A DNA stretch of 64,000 nt from S015-6 sp964384945 (GTDB lineage: Bacteria; Desulfobacterota; DSWW01): the NCBI GenBank assembly GCA_964384945.1, contig CAYLMK010000004.1, positions 186,001 to 250,000 of the forward strand, in the 5' to 3' direction. Made by a program: the position numbers and the translations under genes. The notes under the pieces were generated by a model, which made no database searches, was not told where the DNA came from, and was given only the letters and a program-made list of their open reading frames with translations. Positions 35,924-44,445 of the stretch are shown in pieces. The first letter of the stretch is position 1. Each line of letters opens with the position of its first letter.

Positions 35924-36036
35924 GCCTCCGGCGGTCAGGCAAGACCGATTTCACAAGGCAGAAGCATTTCCGGCACTCTTTGGGGGAGGGCATGCAGGGG
36001 GATTCCGTTCTCGCCCGCTTCGAAGGAGCCATGCGG

Positions 36037-36837
36037 ATGGAGCGCGTCGTCGTTTGCGTGAAGCCGGTCCCGGACCCCAAGGAGTGGGCCCGGCTCGCAA
36101 TGGACCCGGAGACCAAGACGCTCATACGGGAGGGGATCCCGGGCGTTTTGAACCCCCTCGACAAGAACGCCCTCGAGGCGGCCCTTTCGGTCAAGGAGGG
36201 GCAGGGGGCCGAGGTGGTGGTGGTGAGCATGGCCCCCCCCTTCTGCGCCTCCCTCCTCAAGGAGGCCCTGGCCATGGGCGCGGACCGGGCCGTTCTCGTC
36301 TCGGACCGGGCCTATGCGGGCTCCGACACGCTGGCCACGGCCCGTGTCCTGGCCGCGGCCCTCCGGAAGCTGGAGCCCTTCGACCTCGTCTTCTGCGGAA
36401 ACTCCACGCTGGACGGCTGCACCGCTCAGGTCCCCTCGCAGCTGGCCGAGCTGCTGGGAATCCCGAACGTGATGCACGTGACGAAGATGGAGCTGCGGGG
36501 CGGCAGCGAGTTGGTCCTCTTTCAGCGGATCGAGATGGGCTCGGTGGTGCTCGAGGCGGAGCCGCCGCTGCTTCTCTCTTTCACCAAGGAGGTCAACGAG
36601 CCCAGGCTCATCTCCTTCCTGGGAATCCTGGAGGCGGAAAAAAAGCCCCTCGACCTGTGGGACCAGAGGGATCTCGGCCTGGACCCCTCCTCGGTGGGCC
36701 TGGAAGGGTCCCCGACCCGCATGGCGGGACTGCTGCTCCGGAAGAAGGAGAGGAAGGGCGAAAGGGTCGAGGGGAGCGACCCGGGGGAGGCGGCGCGACG
36801 GATCGCCGACAAGATGGTTCACATGGGAATCCTATGA
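36037..36837 (+). CDS. etfB: electron transfer flavoprotein beta subunit
   Basis: A 266-residue EtfB. It begins MERVVVCVKPVPD and contains the AMP-binding type region GNSTLDGCTAQVPSQLAELLGIP and LFQRIEMGSVVLEAEPPLLLSF. Together with EtfA it accepts electrons from acyl-CoA dehydrogenase and passes them to the membrane or, in bifurcating forms, to NAD and ferredoxin. The start at 36037 is preferred because AAGGAG lies nine bases upstream; the ATG at 36031 is only three bases away from it. The TGA overlaps the etfA ATG. Confidence 0.92.
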   Translation: MERVVVCVKPVPDPKEWARLAMDPETKTLIREGIPGVLNPLDKNALEAALSVKEGQGAEVVVVSMAPPFCASLLKEALAMGADRAVLVSDRAYAGSDTLATARVLAAALRKLEPFDLVFCGNSTLDGCTAQVPSQLAELLGIPNVMHVTKMELRGGSELVLFQRIEMGSVVLEAEPPLLLSFTKEVNEPRLISFLGILEAEKKPLDLWDQRDLGLDPSSVGLEGSPTRMAGLLLRKKERKGERVEGSDPGEAARRIADKMVHMGIL

Positions 36838-37844
36838 GCGCATCGAAAAGGGGGAACCGGGAGATTTGGGTCTTTGTCGAGCAGCGCTTCGGGATCCTGC
36901 GCGAAGTGGGGCTCGAGTTGCTGGGCAAGGCCCGTGAGCTTGCCGAGCCCGCGGGCGGGCGGGTCACGGCGGTCCTTCTGGGGGACCGGATCGAGGGCCT
37001 GGCCGAAGAACTCCACGCGCACGGCGCGGACCGCGTTCTGCTCGCCGAGAGCCCTCACCTCGACCCCTACCGTCTCATGCCCTACGCGTCGGCGCTGGAC
37101 CGGGCCTGCCGCAGGTACGATCCGGACATCTTTCTCTTCGGCGCCACGGCCATGGGGGTCGAGCTCGCCCCGAGGCTCGCGGCCCGGCTCGGAACCGGCC
37201 TTTCGGCCCACTGCATCGACCTCGGAATGGACGAGGACGGAATCCTCCTGCAGATGGTGCCCGGATGGGGAGGCGGCGTGGTCGCCACCATCCGCTGCCC
37301 CGAGCATCGGCCCCAGATGGCCTCGGTCATGCCGGGCGTTCTGAAGAAGCGGAGGTTCGACGGCGGCAAGGGCGAGCTCGTGAGGCTCGAGATGGGAGAC
37401 GACCTGGATCTATCCGGGCCGAGGGTGATCGGCCTTCAACCGGAAGAGGCCAAGGGGGTCTGCCTGGAGGGGGCGGAGATCGTCGTGGCGGGCGGCTGGG
37501 GCATCGGCGGCCGCGAAGGGTGGGCGCGCCTGGAGGAACTCGCCGGGACGCTGGGGGCCGCGGTGGGGGCGACGAGGCCTCCTGCGGACGAGGGATGGGC
37601 CCGGGAAGAGCAGATGATCGGCCAGAGCGGCAAGACCGTCAGGCCGCGCCTGTACCTCGGCATCGGCATCTCGGGAATGATGCACCACCTCGTGGGCATG
37701 GACGAGTCCGAGTGCGTGATCTCCATCAACCAGGATCCGAACGCGCCGATCTTTGCGTGCTCGGACCTGGCGGTCGTGGCCGACTACCGTGAGATCCTCG
37801 GCCCGCTCATGGCCGAGATCAGGAAAAGAAGGCAGCGAGAATGA
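36834..37844 (+). CDS. etfA: electron transfer flavoprotein alpha subunit
   Basis: A 336-residue EtfA. The N-terminal half is the alpha/beta ETF domain (IWVFVEQRFGILREVGLELLGKA, FLFGATAMGVELAPRLAARLGTGL). The C-terminal FAD domain is present (GQSGKTVRPRLYLGIGISGMMHHLVGM, ISINQDPNAPIFACSDLAVVAD). Both are full length. It overlaps etfB by 4 bp (ATGA) and is followed 39 bp later by the acyl-CoA ligase gene. It forms the electron carrier for the adjacent acyl-CoA dehydrogenase. Confidence 0.95.
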   Translation: MSASKRGNREIWVFVEQRFGILREVGLELLGKARELAEPAGGRVTAVLLGDRIEGLAEELHAHGADRVLLAESPHLDPYRLMPYASALDRACRRYDPDIFLFGATAMGVELAPRLAARLGTGLSAHCIDLGMDEDGILLQMVPGWGGGVVATIRCPEHRPQMASVMPGVLKKRRFDGGKGELVRLEMGDDLDLSGPRVIGLQPEEAKGVCLEGAEIVVAGGWGIGGREGWARLEELAGTLGAAVGATRPPADEGWAREEQMIGQSGKTVRPRLYLGIGISGMMHHLVGMDESECVISINQDPNAPIFACSDLAVVADYREILGPLMAEIRKRRQRE

Positions 37845-37883
37845 GGCCCGCCGGAGGCGGCCGAACGACGAGGAGGACCTTTC

Positions 37884-39515
37884 ATGTTCGAAGAGGTTTC
37901 CTACCGCCCCCTGAATCCCGGCTCTTTTCTCGAACGCAGCGCATTCGTCTACCCGGACAAGCCCGCGGTCTTCTATCGCGATCAGTGCTTCACCTACGGG
38001 CAGCTCCGTGAGAGGGTGAACCGGCTCGCCGGCGCGCTCGCGAAGGCCGGCGTCCGGAAAGGCGACAAGGTCGCGTTCCTGGTCCCCAACATACCGCCGA
38101 TGCTGGAGGCGCACTACGGGCCCCTTCGCCTGGGGGCGGCCCTGGTGGCCATCAACATCCGGCTCTCCGCCCGGGAGACCGCCTACATTCTGAACCACTC
38201 CGGGGCCAAGGTGCTCGTTTTCGACTCCGAGTTCGCGCCGACGGTGCGCGGCCTGCGGCAGGCAGTGCCGGGGGTCTCGACCTGGGTGCAGGTCGTGGAC
38301 TCCGAGCCCGGGGCCGCGGACATCCCGGGCCCGGAGTACGAAGAGTTCCTGGCCTCCGCCCCCTCCGGCGAGCATGGAATCGCACCGGACTCCGAGCTCG
38401 ACACGATCGCCATCAACTACACGTCCGGCACCACGGGCACGCCCAAGGGCGTCCAGTACAGCCCGCGAGGGGCTTACCTGAACGCGCTGGCCGACGCCCT
38501 GGAGGTGGGCCTGAACGCAAAGAGCGTGTACCTGTGGACCCTGCCCATGTTCCACTGCAACGGATGGTGTTTCACGTGGGCCGTGACCTCGGTGGGCGGC
38601 ACCCATGTCTGCCTGCGCCGCGTGGAACCTGCCGAGATCTACCGGCTGATAAGCGAGAAGGGCGTCACGCACATGTGCTGCGCGCCCACGGTGCTCGCCT
38701 CCCTTTACGCCGCTCCGGAGGCCAGGGGCCGCAGCCTCGCCGGCCTTACCATCTCCACCGGGGGCGCGCCGCCTGCGCCGCAGGTGCTTCGCACCATGGA
38801 GGGCATGGGCGCTTTTGTGCACCACCTCTACGGTCTGACCGAAACGTACGGCCCGTACACGGTCTGCGCCCTTCAGCCCGGCGACGCGGAGATGCCCTTC
38901 GGGGAAAGGGCGCGGCTGAGGGCCCGGCAGGGCGTGCCCCACCTCGTCGCCGAGACGGGCATGCGGGTCGTGGACTCCTCCATGAACGACGTGCCCCGGG
39001 ACGGCCAGACCATGGGCGAGGTGGTCATGCGCGGCAACACGGTCATGATGGGCTATTACAAGGATCCGGAGGCCACGGCAAAGGCCTTCGAGGGAGGCTG
39101 GTTCCATTCCGGGGACCTCGCGGTCTGGCACCCGGACGGCTACATCGAACTCAAAGACCGGGCCAAGGACATCATCATATCGGGCGGAGAGAACATCTCC
39201 ACCCTGGAGGTGGAAAAGATTATCATGGAGCATCCGGCCGTGCTGGAGGTCTGCGTGATCGGTGTGCCGGATGACAAATGGGGAGAGGTTCCCAAGGCGT
39301 TCGTGAGCACGAGGCCCGGCGCCGCCGCGACCGAACAGGAGATCATCCGGTTCACGCGGGACCGGATCGCGCACTTCAAGGCCCCCAAGCGGGTCGAATT
39401 CGGCGACCTGCCCAAGACCGCTACCGGCAAGATCCAGAAGTTCCTCCTCCGCGAGAAGGAGTGGAAGGGCTACGGTGGGCACATTCACGGCTCGGCGGTC
39501 AGGGAGAAGCCGTGA
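37884..39515 (+). CDS. AMP-forming acyl-CoA ligase
   Basis: A 543-residue ANL-superfamily enzyme. The P-loop is YTSGTTGTPKGVQYSPRG; then come GLTETYGP, the hinge region GWFHSGDLAVWHPDGYIELKDRAKDIIISGGENIS, and the adenylation Lys in TATGKIQKFLLR. It activates a carboxylic acid with ATP and CoA. The sequence type is that of medium-chain or methylmercaptopropionate-CoA ligases; the substrate is not decidable. Its place in the operon suggests it makes the CoA thioester handled by the dehydrogenase and the two AbfD/HpaB-type proteins. The ATG follows GAGGAGGACC. Confidence 0.9.
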   Translation: MFEEVSYRPLNPGSFLERSAFVYPDKPAVFYRDQCFTYGQLRERVNRLAGALAKAGVRKGDKVAFLVPNIPPMLEAHYGPLRLGAALVAINIRLSARETAYILNHSGAKVLVFDSEFAPTVRGLRQAVPGVSTWVQVVDSEPGAADIPGPEYEEFLASAPSGEHGIAPDSELDTIAINYTSGTTGTPKGVQYSPRGAYLNALADALEVGLNAKSVYLWTLPMFHCNGWCFTWAVTSVGGTHVCLRRVEPAEIYRLISEKGVTHMCCAPTVLASLYAAPEARGRSLAGLTISTGGAPPAPQVLRTMEGMGAFVHHLYGLTETYGPYTVCALQPGDAEMPFGERARLRARQGVPHLVAETGMRVVDSSMNDVPRDGQTMGEVVMRGNTVMMGYYKDPEATAKAFEGGWFHSGDLAVWHPDGYIELKDRAKDIIISGGENISTLEVEKIIMEHPAVLEVCVIGVPDDKWGEVPKAFVSTRPGAAATEQEIIRFTRDRIAHFKAPKRVEFGDLPKTATGKIQKFLLREKEWKGYGGHIHGSAVREKP

Positions 39516-39573
39516 CCCGACCGCAGAGCCTCATCTCCCGGCGTCTTCACGTTCGGGGAAAGGAGAGCAACCC

Positions 39574-41043
39574 ATGGGCCTGATGACCCCTGAACAGTTC
39601 GCCGAGACCTTGAAGCCCCTCCGGCCGAGGGTATTCATGAACGGAAAGCGGATTGAGAATATCCTCGAGCACCCCGTGACCCGCACCGTGGTCGAGGCCA
39701 ACAAGGCGAGTTACGCTTGGGCGCTGGATCCTCGCTTCCGGGAACTCTTCTCCGTCCGTTCGCCTCTCGTCGACGAGCCCGTCAACCGGTACACGTATGT
39801 CAGCCGCAGCATCGAGGACCTGCTTGCCAAGGCCAGGGCGGGCATGCATGCGGCCGAGCGCCTGGGAACGTGCATCTACCGGTGCGTGGGGTACGACGCG
39901 TTCCATGCCCTGGCGAGCACCTGCTGGGAGATGGACCGGGACCTGGGCACAACCTACCATCCGCGATTCCTGGACTTCCTGGCGAGGGTCCAGCGTGAAG
40001 ACCTGAGCGTTGCCGGGGCCGTCACCGAGCCCCGCGGGGACAGAAAGAAGCGCACCCTGGAGTGGCCTGACCCGTATCTTTCCCTCAAGGTCGTGGACCG
40101 GGGGAAGGACGGCATCGTGGTGCGGGGGGCGAAGATCAACATCAGCGGGGCATTCGCGAGCCACGAAATGGTCGTGCTTCCCCAGGCCGCCAAGGGCCCC
40201 GGCGAGGAGGACTATGCCCTGGCCTTTGCCGTCCCCATGGACGCCCCGGGCATCACGTACATCTGCCAGTATTCACCCTACTCCGCCGAAAGGGAGCAGG
40301 CGGAAGACCTCTCCGAGCTCGGCAACCCCGTCTTCGGGCAGCGGGAGACGGCCATGGTCGTCTTCGACGACGTTTTCGTACCGTGGCAGAGGGTCTTCCA
40401 CTGCGGTGAGGTGCGGTATTCCGGCAGGATGGTCGCCCGGTTTGCCAGAACCCACCGCATGACGTGCGGCGGAACGTGCAAGGTGGGATTCCTGAATCTC
40501 ATCATCGGCGCCGCGAGGCTGGTCCAGGAGTACAAGGGGCTCGAGAAGGCGGCTCACATCAACGACGAGATCACCGAGATGGTCACCCTGCGGGAGACCG
40601 GCAGGGCCTGCGGCCTGGCCGCCGCCCAGATGGGCTCCGAGGAACCCCGGGGCTCCGGCGTATTCATGCCGGACGAGCTGATGGGGAACGTGGCCAAGCT
40701 CAACATCTGCAACGCCTTCTGGCGGGCCATGGCGCTCGCCGGGGACATCGGGGGAGGGCTGATCGTGACCCTGCCTTCCCTCCGTGAACTCAAGAACCCG
40801 GAAACCCGTGACTATGTGGAGGAGTTCCTGAGCTTCGGGTCGGATCAGCCCACGGAGAACATCATCAAGGTGCACAAGCTCCTTCAGAACTGGACCGCGG
40901 GCCAGCACGGAGTCGCCACCTGGCACGGCGCAGGCCCGGTCATGGCGCAGAAGATCATGATCCAGCGGGTGCTCGACTTCGAGCGGGAAAAAGCCCTGGT
41001 GAAGGAGATGCTCGACCTGAAGGACAAGAAAGCTGATTCGTGA
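39574..41043 (+). CDS. 4-hydroxybutyryl-CoA dehydratase-like protein (cluster-binding type)
   Basis: A 489-residue AbfD/HpaB-family protein, paralogous to the 33254 product. It keeps candidate [4Fe-4S] ligands: C100 and C104 (CIYRC, equal spacing to C99/C103 of AbfD), H294 and C302 (HRMTCGGTC; also C298). The distance from His to the last Cys is one residue longer than the H292/C299 spacing of AbfD, so which Cys binds is uncertain. The reaction may be a radical-type beta-dehydration or isomerisation of a hydroxyacyl-CoA. The ATG at 39574 follows AAAGGAGAGC. Last gene of the acyl-CoA operon. Confidence 0.85.
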   Translation: MGLMTPEQFAETLKPLRPRVFMNGKRIENILEHPVTRTVVEANKASYAWALDPRFRELFSVRSPLVDEPVNRYTYVSRSIEDLLAKARAGMHAAERLGTCIYRCVGYDAFHALASTCWEMDRDLGTTYHPRFLDFLARVQREDLSVAGAVTEPRGDRKKRTLEWPDPYLSLKVVDRGKDGIVVRGAKINISGAFASHEMVVLPQAAKGPGEEDYALAFAVPMDAPGITYICQYSPYSAEREQAEDLSELGNPVFGQRETAMVVFDDVFVPWQRVFHCGEVRYSGRMVARFARTHRMTCGGTCKVGFLNLIIGAARLVQEYKGLEKAAHINDEITEMVTLRETGRACGLAAAQMGSEEPRGSGVFMPDELMGNVAKLNICNAFWRAMALAGDIGGGLIVTLPSLRELKNPETRDYVEEFLSFGSDQPTENIIKVHKLLQNWTAGQHGVATWHGAGPVMAQKIMIQRVLDFEREKALVKEMLDLKDKKADS

Positions 41044-41131
41044 TTCGTCCGTCTTGGCCTTCTCGAGGTCTCGGAAGACGGCTCGCCTCGCGCCGGCCGG
41101 CAGCGAACCCTGTTTGGAGGGTCTTTTCCGT

Positions 41132-42319
41132 ATGCAGACGGTTCGCAAGATCCTGCTCAAGCCCGGCAAGGAGTCGTCCCTGAAGCGATCCCATCTCTGG
41201 GTGTTCTCAGGTGCGGTGCAGGCCGTCGAGGGGAGCCCTGAGGAGGGCGACTGGGTCGCCATCCACAGCAGCAATGGCCGATTTCTGGCGCTCGGACACT
41301 ATTCCACAGGGTCCATCCTTGCCAGGGTCGTCGACTTTTCGAGGCGAGAACCCGGCTCCGGCCTGTGGCTGGAAAAGCTGGGCCAGGCGCTCGCGCTGCG
41401 TGAGAGGCTCGGGTTCTTCGCGGACCCGGCGACCGATGCCTTCCGGCTGGTCAATGCCGAGGGAGACGGCCTGCCCGGCCTGATCGTCGACTATTACAAC
41501 GGCGTTGCGGTGATGCAGGCCCAGACGCTGGGCATGTTCCGGAACCGTGAGGAAATCGCCTCCGCGTTGAAGTGCTTGCTCGGCGAGAGGCTGGAGGCCT
41601 TCTACGACAGGGGGCTTTCAGAGGCCGGAGGCCGTGAGAACGGGGCCGGCGGCGGGCAGTTCCTGCACGGAAGATCCAGGGCGGTCGAGATCAAGGAGCA
41701 CGGTCACCGTTTCGAGGTGGACTTCGTGGCCGGGCAGAAGACCGGCTTCTTCCTCGATCAGCGGGAGAACCGGCGGCTCCTGGAAGGTCTCTGCGCAGGC
41801 AGGGACGTGCTCGACCTGTTCGCTTACACCGGCGGGTTTTCGGTCTATGCGGCCAAGGGCGGAGCGCGGACGGTCGTCTCCGTGGATGTCTCCGGAAAGG
41901 CCCTGGAGAGGGCCCGGCATAACTTGCTGCTGAACGGCCTGGACGGTCCCGGGTACAGGCAGGAGAAAGAGGACGCCTTCCGCTACCTGGACCGCCTTCA
42001 GGTTGCGTTCGACCTAATCGTCCTGGATCCTCCGGCATTTGCCAAACACCACCCTGCGGTCATGCAGGCGCTGAACGCCTACCGGACCCTCAACGCCAAG
42101 GCCATGGCAAGGATCAGGAAAGGGGGTCTCCTGCTCACCTTCTCCTGTTCGCAGCGCGTCAGCCGCGATGCCTTCCGCAAGGCGGTCTTTGCGGCCGCCG
42201 TTCAGTCCCGCCGCGGCGTCCGTCTGTTGGGCCAGCTCGCCCAGCCTGCCGACCATCCGGTGAACCTCTGTCACCCGGAGGGGGAGTACCTGAAGGGACT
42301 CCTCCTGGCCTTGGATTGA
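41132..42319 (+). CDS. rlmI: 23S rRNA m5C methyltransferase RlmI-like
   Basis: A 395-residue class I SAM-dependent methyltransferase. The N-terminal PUA-like domain (VRKILLKPGKESSLKRSHLW) is followed by an RlmI-type middle domain. The Rossmann core has DLFAYTGGFSVYA, catalytic-region motif LDPPAF and the Cys in FSCSQ. It methylates a cytosine in 23S rRNA (C1962 in E. coli). The start at 41132 is chosen by TTGGAGGG upstream and by the family N-terminus. It sits between two metabolic operons and seems unrelated to them. Confidence 0.88.
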   Translation: MQTVRKILLKPGKESSLKRSHLWVFSGAVQAVEGSPEEGDWVAIHSSNGRFLALGHYSTGSILARVVDFSRREPGSGLWLEKLGQALALRERLGFFADPATDAFRLVNAEGDGLPGLIVDYYNGVAVMQAQTLGMFRNREEIASALKCLLGERLEAFYDRGLSEAGGRENGAGGGQFLHGRSRAVEIKEHGHRFEVDFVAGQKTGFFLDQRENRRLLEGLCAGRDVLDLFAYTGGFSVYAAKGGARTVVSVDVSGKALERARHNLLLNGLDGPGYRQEKEDAFRYLDRLQVAFDLIVLDPPAFAKHHPAVMQALNAYRTLNAKAMARIRKGGLLLTFSCSQRVSRDAFRKAVFAAAVQSRRGVRLLGQLAQPADHPVNLCHPEGEYLKGLLLALD

Positions 42320-42342
42320 AATGCGGTTTCCAATCATCGATT

Positions 42343-42386
42343 CTTGTTGACAAACCGTCTCCGCCTGTTTTAGTCTTTTGTAGACA
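42343..42386 (+). promoter_or_regulatory. twin GntR/FadR-type operators and promoter
   Basis: Two palindromes of the TTGT-N2-ACAA type: TTGTTGACAA (42343-42352) and TTGTAGACAA (42377-42386), centres 34 bp apart. The first contains a TTGACA -35 (42347-42352) with TTTAGT 16 bp later. They lie just upstream of a GntR/FCD regulator gene, as expected for autoregulation and control of the grd operon. Confidence 0.68.
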
Positions 42387-42418
42387 ATAGACGAGTTTCC
42401 ACCGTGGGAAGCACCCCA

Positions 42419-43096
42419 ATGGAAGTTCTCAGCGTAACCGCATCCACCCTGCAGGTCCTGCGGGAAAAGATCATCAACGGCGAACTCAAGCCCGGGCAGA
42501 AGCTCAACGAGTCCGCCCTGTCGCTTGAACTCGGCATCAGCCGTCCGCCGCTGCGGGAGGCGTTTCGTCTCATGGAGACAGACCATCTGGTCGTGAACGT
42601 CCCCCGAAAGGGCACCTTCGTCACGGAGCTTTCGGTCAAGGATTTCATGGAGGTCTCCCAGGCAAGAGAGATGATCGAATGTTACACCATCGATCTGCTC
42701 GAGGCGTCCGGAAAACGCCACTTGCCTGCGGTCGCCGCGGCCCTGGACAAGGCCCTCGGCCTGCCCCTTCCGCTCAAGAACGTCGAGCCGGCCCACCTGG
42801 CGGACGGCATCCGGGTCTTGCTGGACTTTCACGCGAAGCTGGTCGAGTCGTCCGGGAACTCCCTGCTGACCCACATGTACCGATCCATCAGTTCGAACCT
42901 GGCCCGATACCAGTTCATCTATTTTTTCTTGAACGGCGCAGCGGAGCATTCGCTCGCGGATCACAAGAGAACGCTCGAGTTCATCCGCGCCGGCCGATAC
43001 GACCGGGCCCGGGAGGAATTGAAGGGACATATCCGCTACGCCGTCGAGCTGGTGAAGAGCCGGATTTCCGCGCCGGCCCTGTCGCGTGCCGGATGA
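42419..43096 (+). CDS. GntR family regulator, FadR/FCD subfamily
   Basis: A 225-residue regulator. The winged HTH reads LREKIINGELKPGQKLNESA and SRPPLREAFRLMETDHLV. The all-helical FCD ligand domain (about 80-220) has AREMIECYTIDLLE and a late DHKRTLEFIRAGRYDRA; its Asp and His residues usually bind a metal that coordinates a carboxylate ligand. It probably senses the acid or amino acid consumed by the grd operon that follows 35 bp downstream. The ATG at 42419 is preferred to a GTG at 42404. Twin TTGT-ACAA operators lie upstream. Confidence 0.88.
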   Translation: MEVLSVTASTLQVLREKIINGELKPGQKLNESALSLELGISRPPLREAFRLMETDHLVVNVPRKGTFVTELSVKDFMEVSQAREMIECYTIDLLEASGKRHLPAVAAALDKALGLPLPLKNVEPAHLADGIRVLLDFHAKLVESSGNSLLTHMYRSISSNLARYQFIYFFLNGAAEHSLADHKRTLEFIRAGRYDRAREELKGHIRYAVELVKSRISAPALSRAG

Positions 43097-43131
43097 TTGC
43101 CTGTCGGCTGGAGACGAAGAAGGAGATCCGC

Positions 43132-44424
43132 ATGAGACTGGAAATCGAATCCGTCGAGATAAGGGAAATCCAGAGCGCCTCCAAGACACACGCCCGGGAG
43201 GGCGTGCTGTTCCTGAACCTCAAGGAACTGGAGGCCCTCATTCTCCAGGACTCCAGAATCCGGTCCGTGGACATTCACCTCGTCCGTCCCGGCCAAAACG
43301 TGAGAATCCTCAACCTCATGGACGTGATTCAACCCCGGTGCAAGATCGACAGGCCCGGTGCCGACTTTCCCGGCCTTGTCGGGAAGATGCAGACCGCCGG
43401 AAGCGGGCGGACCCGGTCCCTGGAGGGCGTCGCCGTTCTCCTCTCCAATCCCTGCACGGGCAGAAAAGAGAACGGGGTCCTCGACATGGACGGCCCCATC
43501 GCTGAAATGAGCCCGTACGCGAAGATGAACAACATCAGCATCGCCCCCTACGTTGCGGCCGGTGTCGAGGAGCGGGACTTCGAGAACGCGGTGAAGGCAG
43601 CCGGGCTGAAGACCGCGGTTTATCTTGCGCGCGGCGCAGACGAACATCCGGTGAGCGGTGTGCAGGTTTACGATCTGGACATACCGAGCCTCGACCGGGG
43701 CTCAAGCCTTCCCCGCGTGGCGTGTTATTACCAGCTCTACAGCCCGCAATTCGATCACCTCGCCGTCTCGGATCCCTGCCTGTATGGAACGGATGTCCGC
43801 CACCTGATGCCCACCATCCTACACCCGAACGAGGTGTTGGACGGAGGGGTCGTGGGGTGGCTCGCGATCAAGGCCCTGGACACCTACAGCATTCAGAACC
43901 ACGGCGTCATCAAGGAGCTGTACCGGCGCCACGGCAAGGACCTGCTGTTTGCCGGGGTGGTCTGCGCCGTCGCGAACATGGAGCCTGCCGCAAGGGCCCG
44001 CAGCGCCTGCATGGCCGCCCATCTGGTGAAGAACGTTTTGGGGGCGGACGGGGTGATCCTGGTGAAGATCACGGGCGGCATGCCTCATATCGACCTGGCC
44101 ATGACAGGCGAGGAATGCGAGAAGCTCGGGGTCAAGACGGCCATCTTCACGCAGCCCCTGACCCCTTTCGGAACCCTGGCGGACACGATTCTCTTCAACC
44201 AGCCTTCGCTCGACTGCATCATCACGGCCTCGGCCACGTTCGAAAGGACCAAGATTCACTGGAAGGCGGAGGAATTCCTCGGAGGAACCGCGGAGACAAG
44301 GATCTTCTGCCCGGATCCGATCGATCAGTTTGCGGGCGACCCGGTGATCGACATTGAAGAGTATCTGCTTCCCGGGGTTCTCGACTGCACCGGAAATGCC
44401 CGAGTCATCGTCAAAGAGTATTAG
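43132..44424 (+). CDS. grdE: glycine/sarcosine/betaine-reductase component B alpha/beta precursor (GrdE-like)
   Basis: A 430-residue protein over its full length like GrdE/GrdF/GrdI proproteins (TILHPNEVLDGG, YRRHGKDLLFAGVV, HLVKNVLGADGVILVKITGG). In the glycine enzyme the proprotein splits between Asn241 and Cys242 to give a pyruvoyl group that forms a Schiff base with the substrate amine. Here residues 241-242 read Val-Gly (GGVVGWLAIKALD) and no Asn-Cys pair is nearby. Classical pyruvoyl formation therefore seems impossible. With GrdB it should bind the substrate of this reductase. The ATG follows AGAAGGAG. Next gene 21 bp downstream. Confidence 0.88.
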   Translation: MRLEIESVEIREIQSASKTHAREGVLFLNLKELEALILQDSRIRSVDIHLVRPGQNVRILNLMDVIQPRCKIDRPGADFPGLVGKMQTAGSGRTRSLEGVAVLLSNPCTGRKENGVLDMDGPIAEMSPYAKMNNISIAPYVAAGVEERDFENAVKAAGLKTAVYLARGADEHPVSGVQVYDLDIPSLDRGSSLPRVACYYQLYSPQFDHLAVSDPCLYGTDVRHLMPTILHPNEVLDGGVVGWLAIKALDTYSIQNHGVIKELYRRHGKDLLFAGVVCAVANMEPAARARSACMAAHLVKNVLGADGVILVKITGGMPHIDLAMTGEECEKLGVKTAIFTQPLTPFGTLADTILFNQPSLDCIITASATFERTKIHWKAEEFLGGTAETRIFCPDPIDQFAGDPVIDIEEYLLPGVLDCTGNARVIVKEY

Positions 44425-44445
44425 CCTGGATGCTGGGAGGGCGCC

